DNA of 5,545 nucleotides, taken from assembly GCA_023409175.1 (NCBI GenBank), contig JAEYIG010000073.1:1-5545 (forward strand), read 5' to 3'. Positions 5,349-5,545 of the stretch are shown here, piece after piece. The notes under the pieces were generated by a model. That model searched no databases and was not told the DNA's origin. It saw only the letters and a list, made by a program, of their open reading frames with translations. Both the position numbers and the translations under genes were made by a program. This DNA is from Pseudomonadota bacterium (GTDB lineage: Bacteria > Pseudomonadota > Gammaproteobacteria > Burkholderiales > Burkholderiaceae_D). Positions within the stretch are counted from its first letter, which is position 1; each line of letters opens with the position of its first letter.

Positions 5349-5545
5349 CTATTTGACGCCGATCCTCATCCGGTAACCGAAATTGATACCGGATTCGCCT
5401 GAACCAAACACATCCGAGACGACTTTCTCAAATGCCAGGACTTCCTTTTCGATCAGTCCGGGGACCTTTTTCAGGATCGTCTGCAAGCCCCCCTGGCTTT
5501 TCGCCAGTTCGATGAACCTTCTGGCCGTGCATGATTCGGTATTGG
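5349..5545 (-). CDS. unidentified protein, C-terminal fragment (64 aa visible)
   Basis: The - strand is open from the window edge to a TAG at 5351-5349, giving 64 residues. The reading starts at 5543 and the gene begins beyond the window. Visible parts include ARRFIELAKSQGGLQTILKK, an amphipathic region VPGLIEKEVLAFEKVVSDVF, a Gly/Ser turn GSGESG and the ending INFGYRMRIGVK. The last segment alternates hydrophobic and polar residues like a final beta-strand, after two helices. I do not recognise the family, and too little is seen to assign function. The frame is credible because it ends shortly before a strong terminator in the right orientation, and because Gly-Ser-Gly codons and the overall composition resemble those of the other genes here. 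Confidence 0.7.
   Translation of the reverse strand, partial: NTESCTARRFIELAKSQGGLQTILKKVPGLIEKEVLAFEKVVSDVFGSGESGINFGYRMRIGVK

Overview
The window reads as ordinary chromosome from a betaproteobacterium, most likely a Burkholderiales member of the Oxalobacteraceae type. This is inferred from three things: a gamma-carbonic-anhydrase tail followed by hslO, a very long DUF349 protein, and a base composition near 50% GC. No species can be assigned from the sequence alone. I see no rRNA, tRNA, CRISPR array, insertion sequence or phage gene.

Left part (1-1208, + strand): the C-terminal end of a gamma-class carbonic anhydrase-like protein is followed after a short gap by a complete hslO, encoding the redox-regulated chaperone Hsp33 with all four zinc cysteines. 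Middle part (1194-3788, - strand): an 864-residue DUF349 protein runs convergently towards hslO. The two share one compact hairpin with an A-tract on one side and a T-tract on the other. It should terminate both genes, and it contains the DUF349 stop codon.

Right part (3789-5545): three - strand genes that I cannot assign to families. From right to left these are the tail of a gene entering from beyond the window, closed by a strong intrinsic terminator; a 192-residue soluble orphan protein; and a 69-residue protein with a Cys/His-rich C-terminus. The 69-residue gene appears to have its own promoter. Its TATAAT box overlaps the stop codon of the 192-residue gene, giving a leader of about 185 nt that can form several hairpins, one of which could mask the Shine-Dalgarno sequence.

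The hslO/carbonic anhydrase/DUF349 part is housekeeping. The least explained part is 4038-4490: the small Cys/His protein, its structured leader and the inverted repeat after its stop. No known pathway links the right-hand genes to each other.
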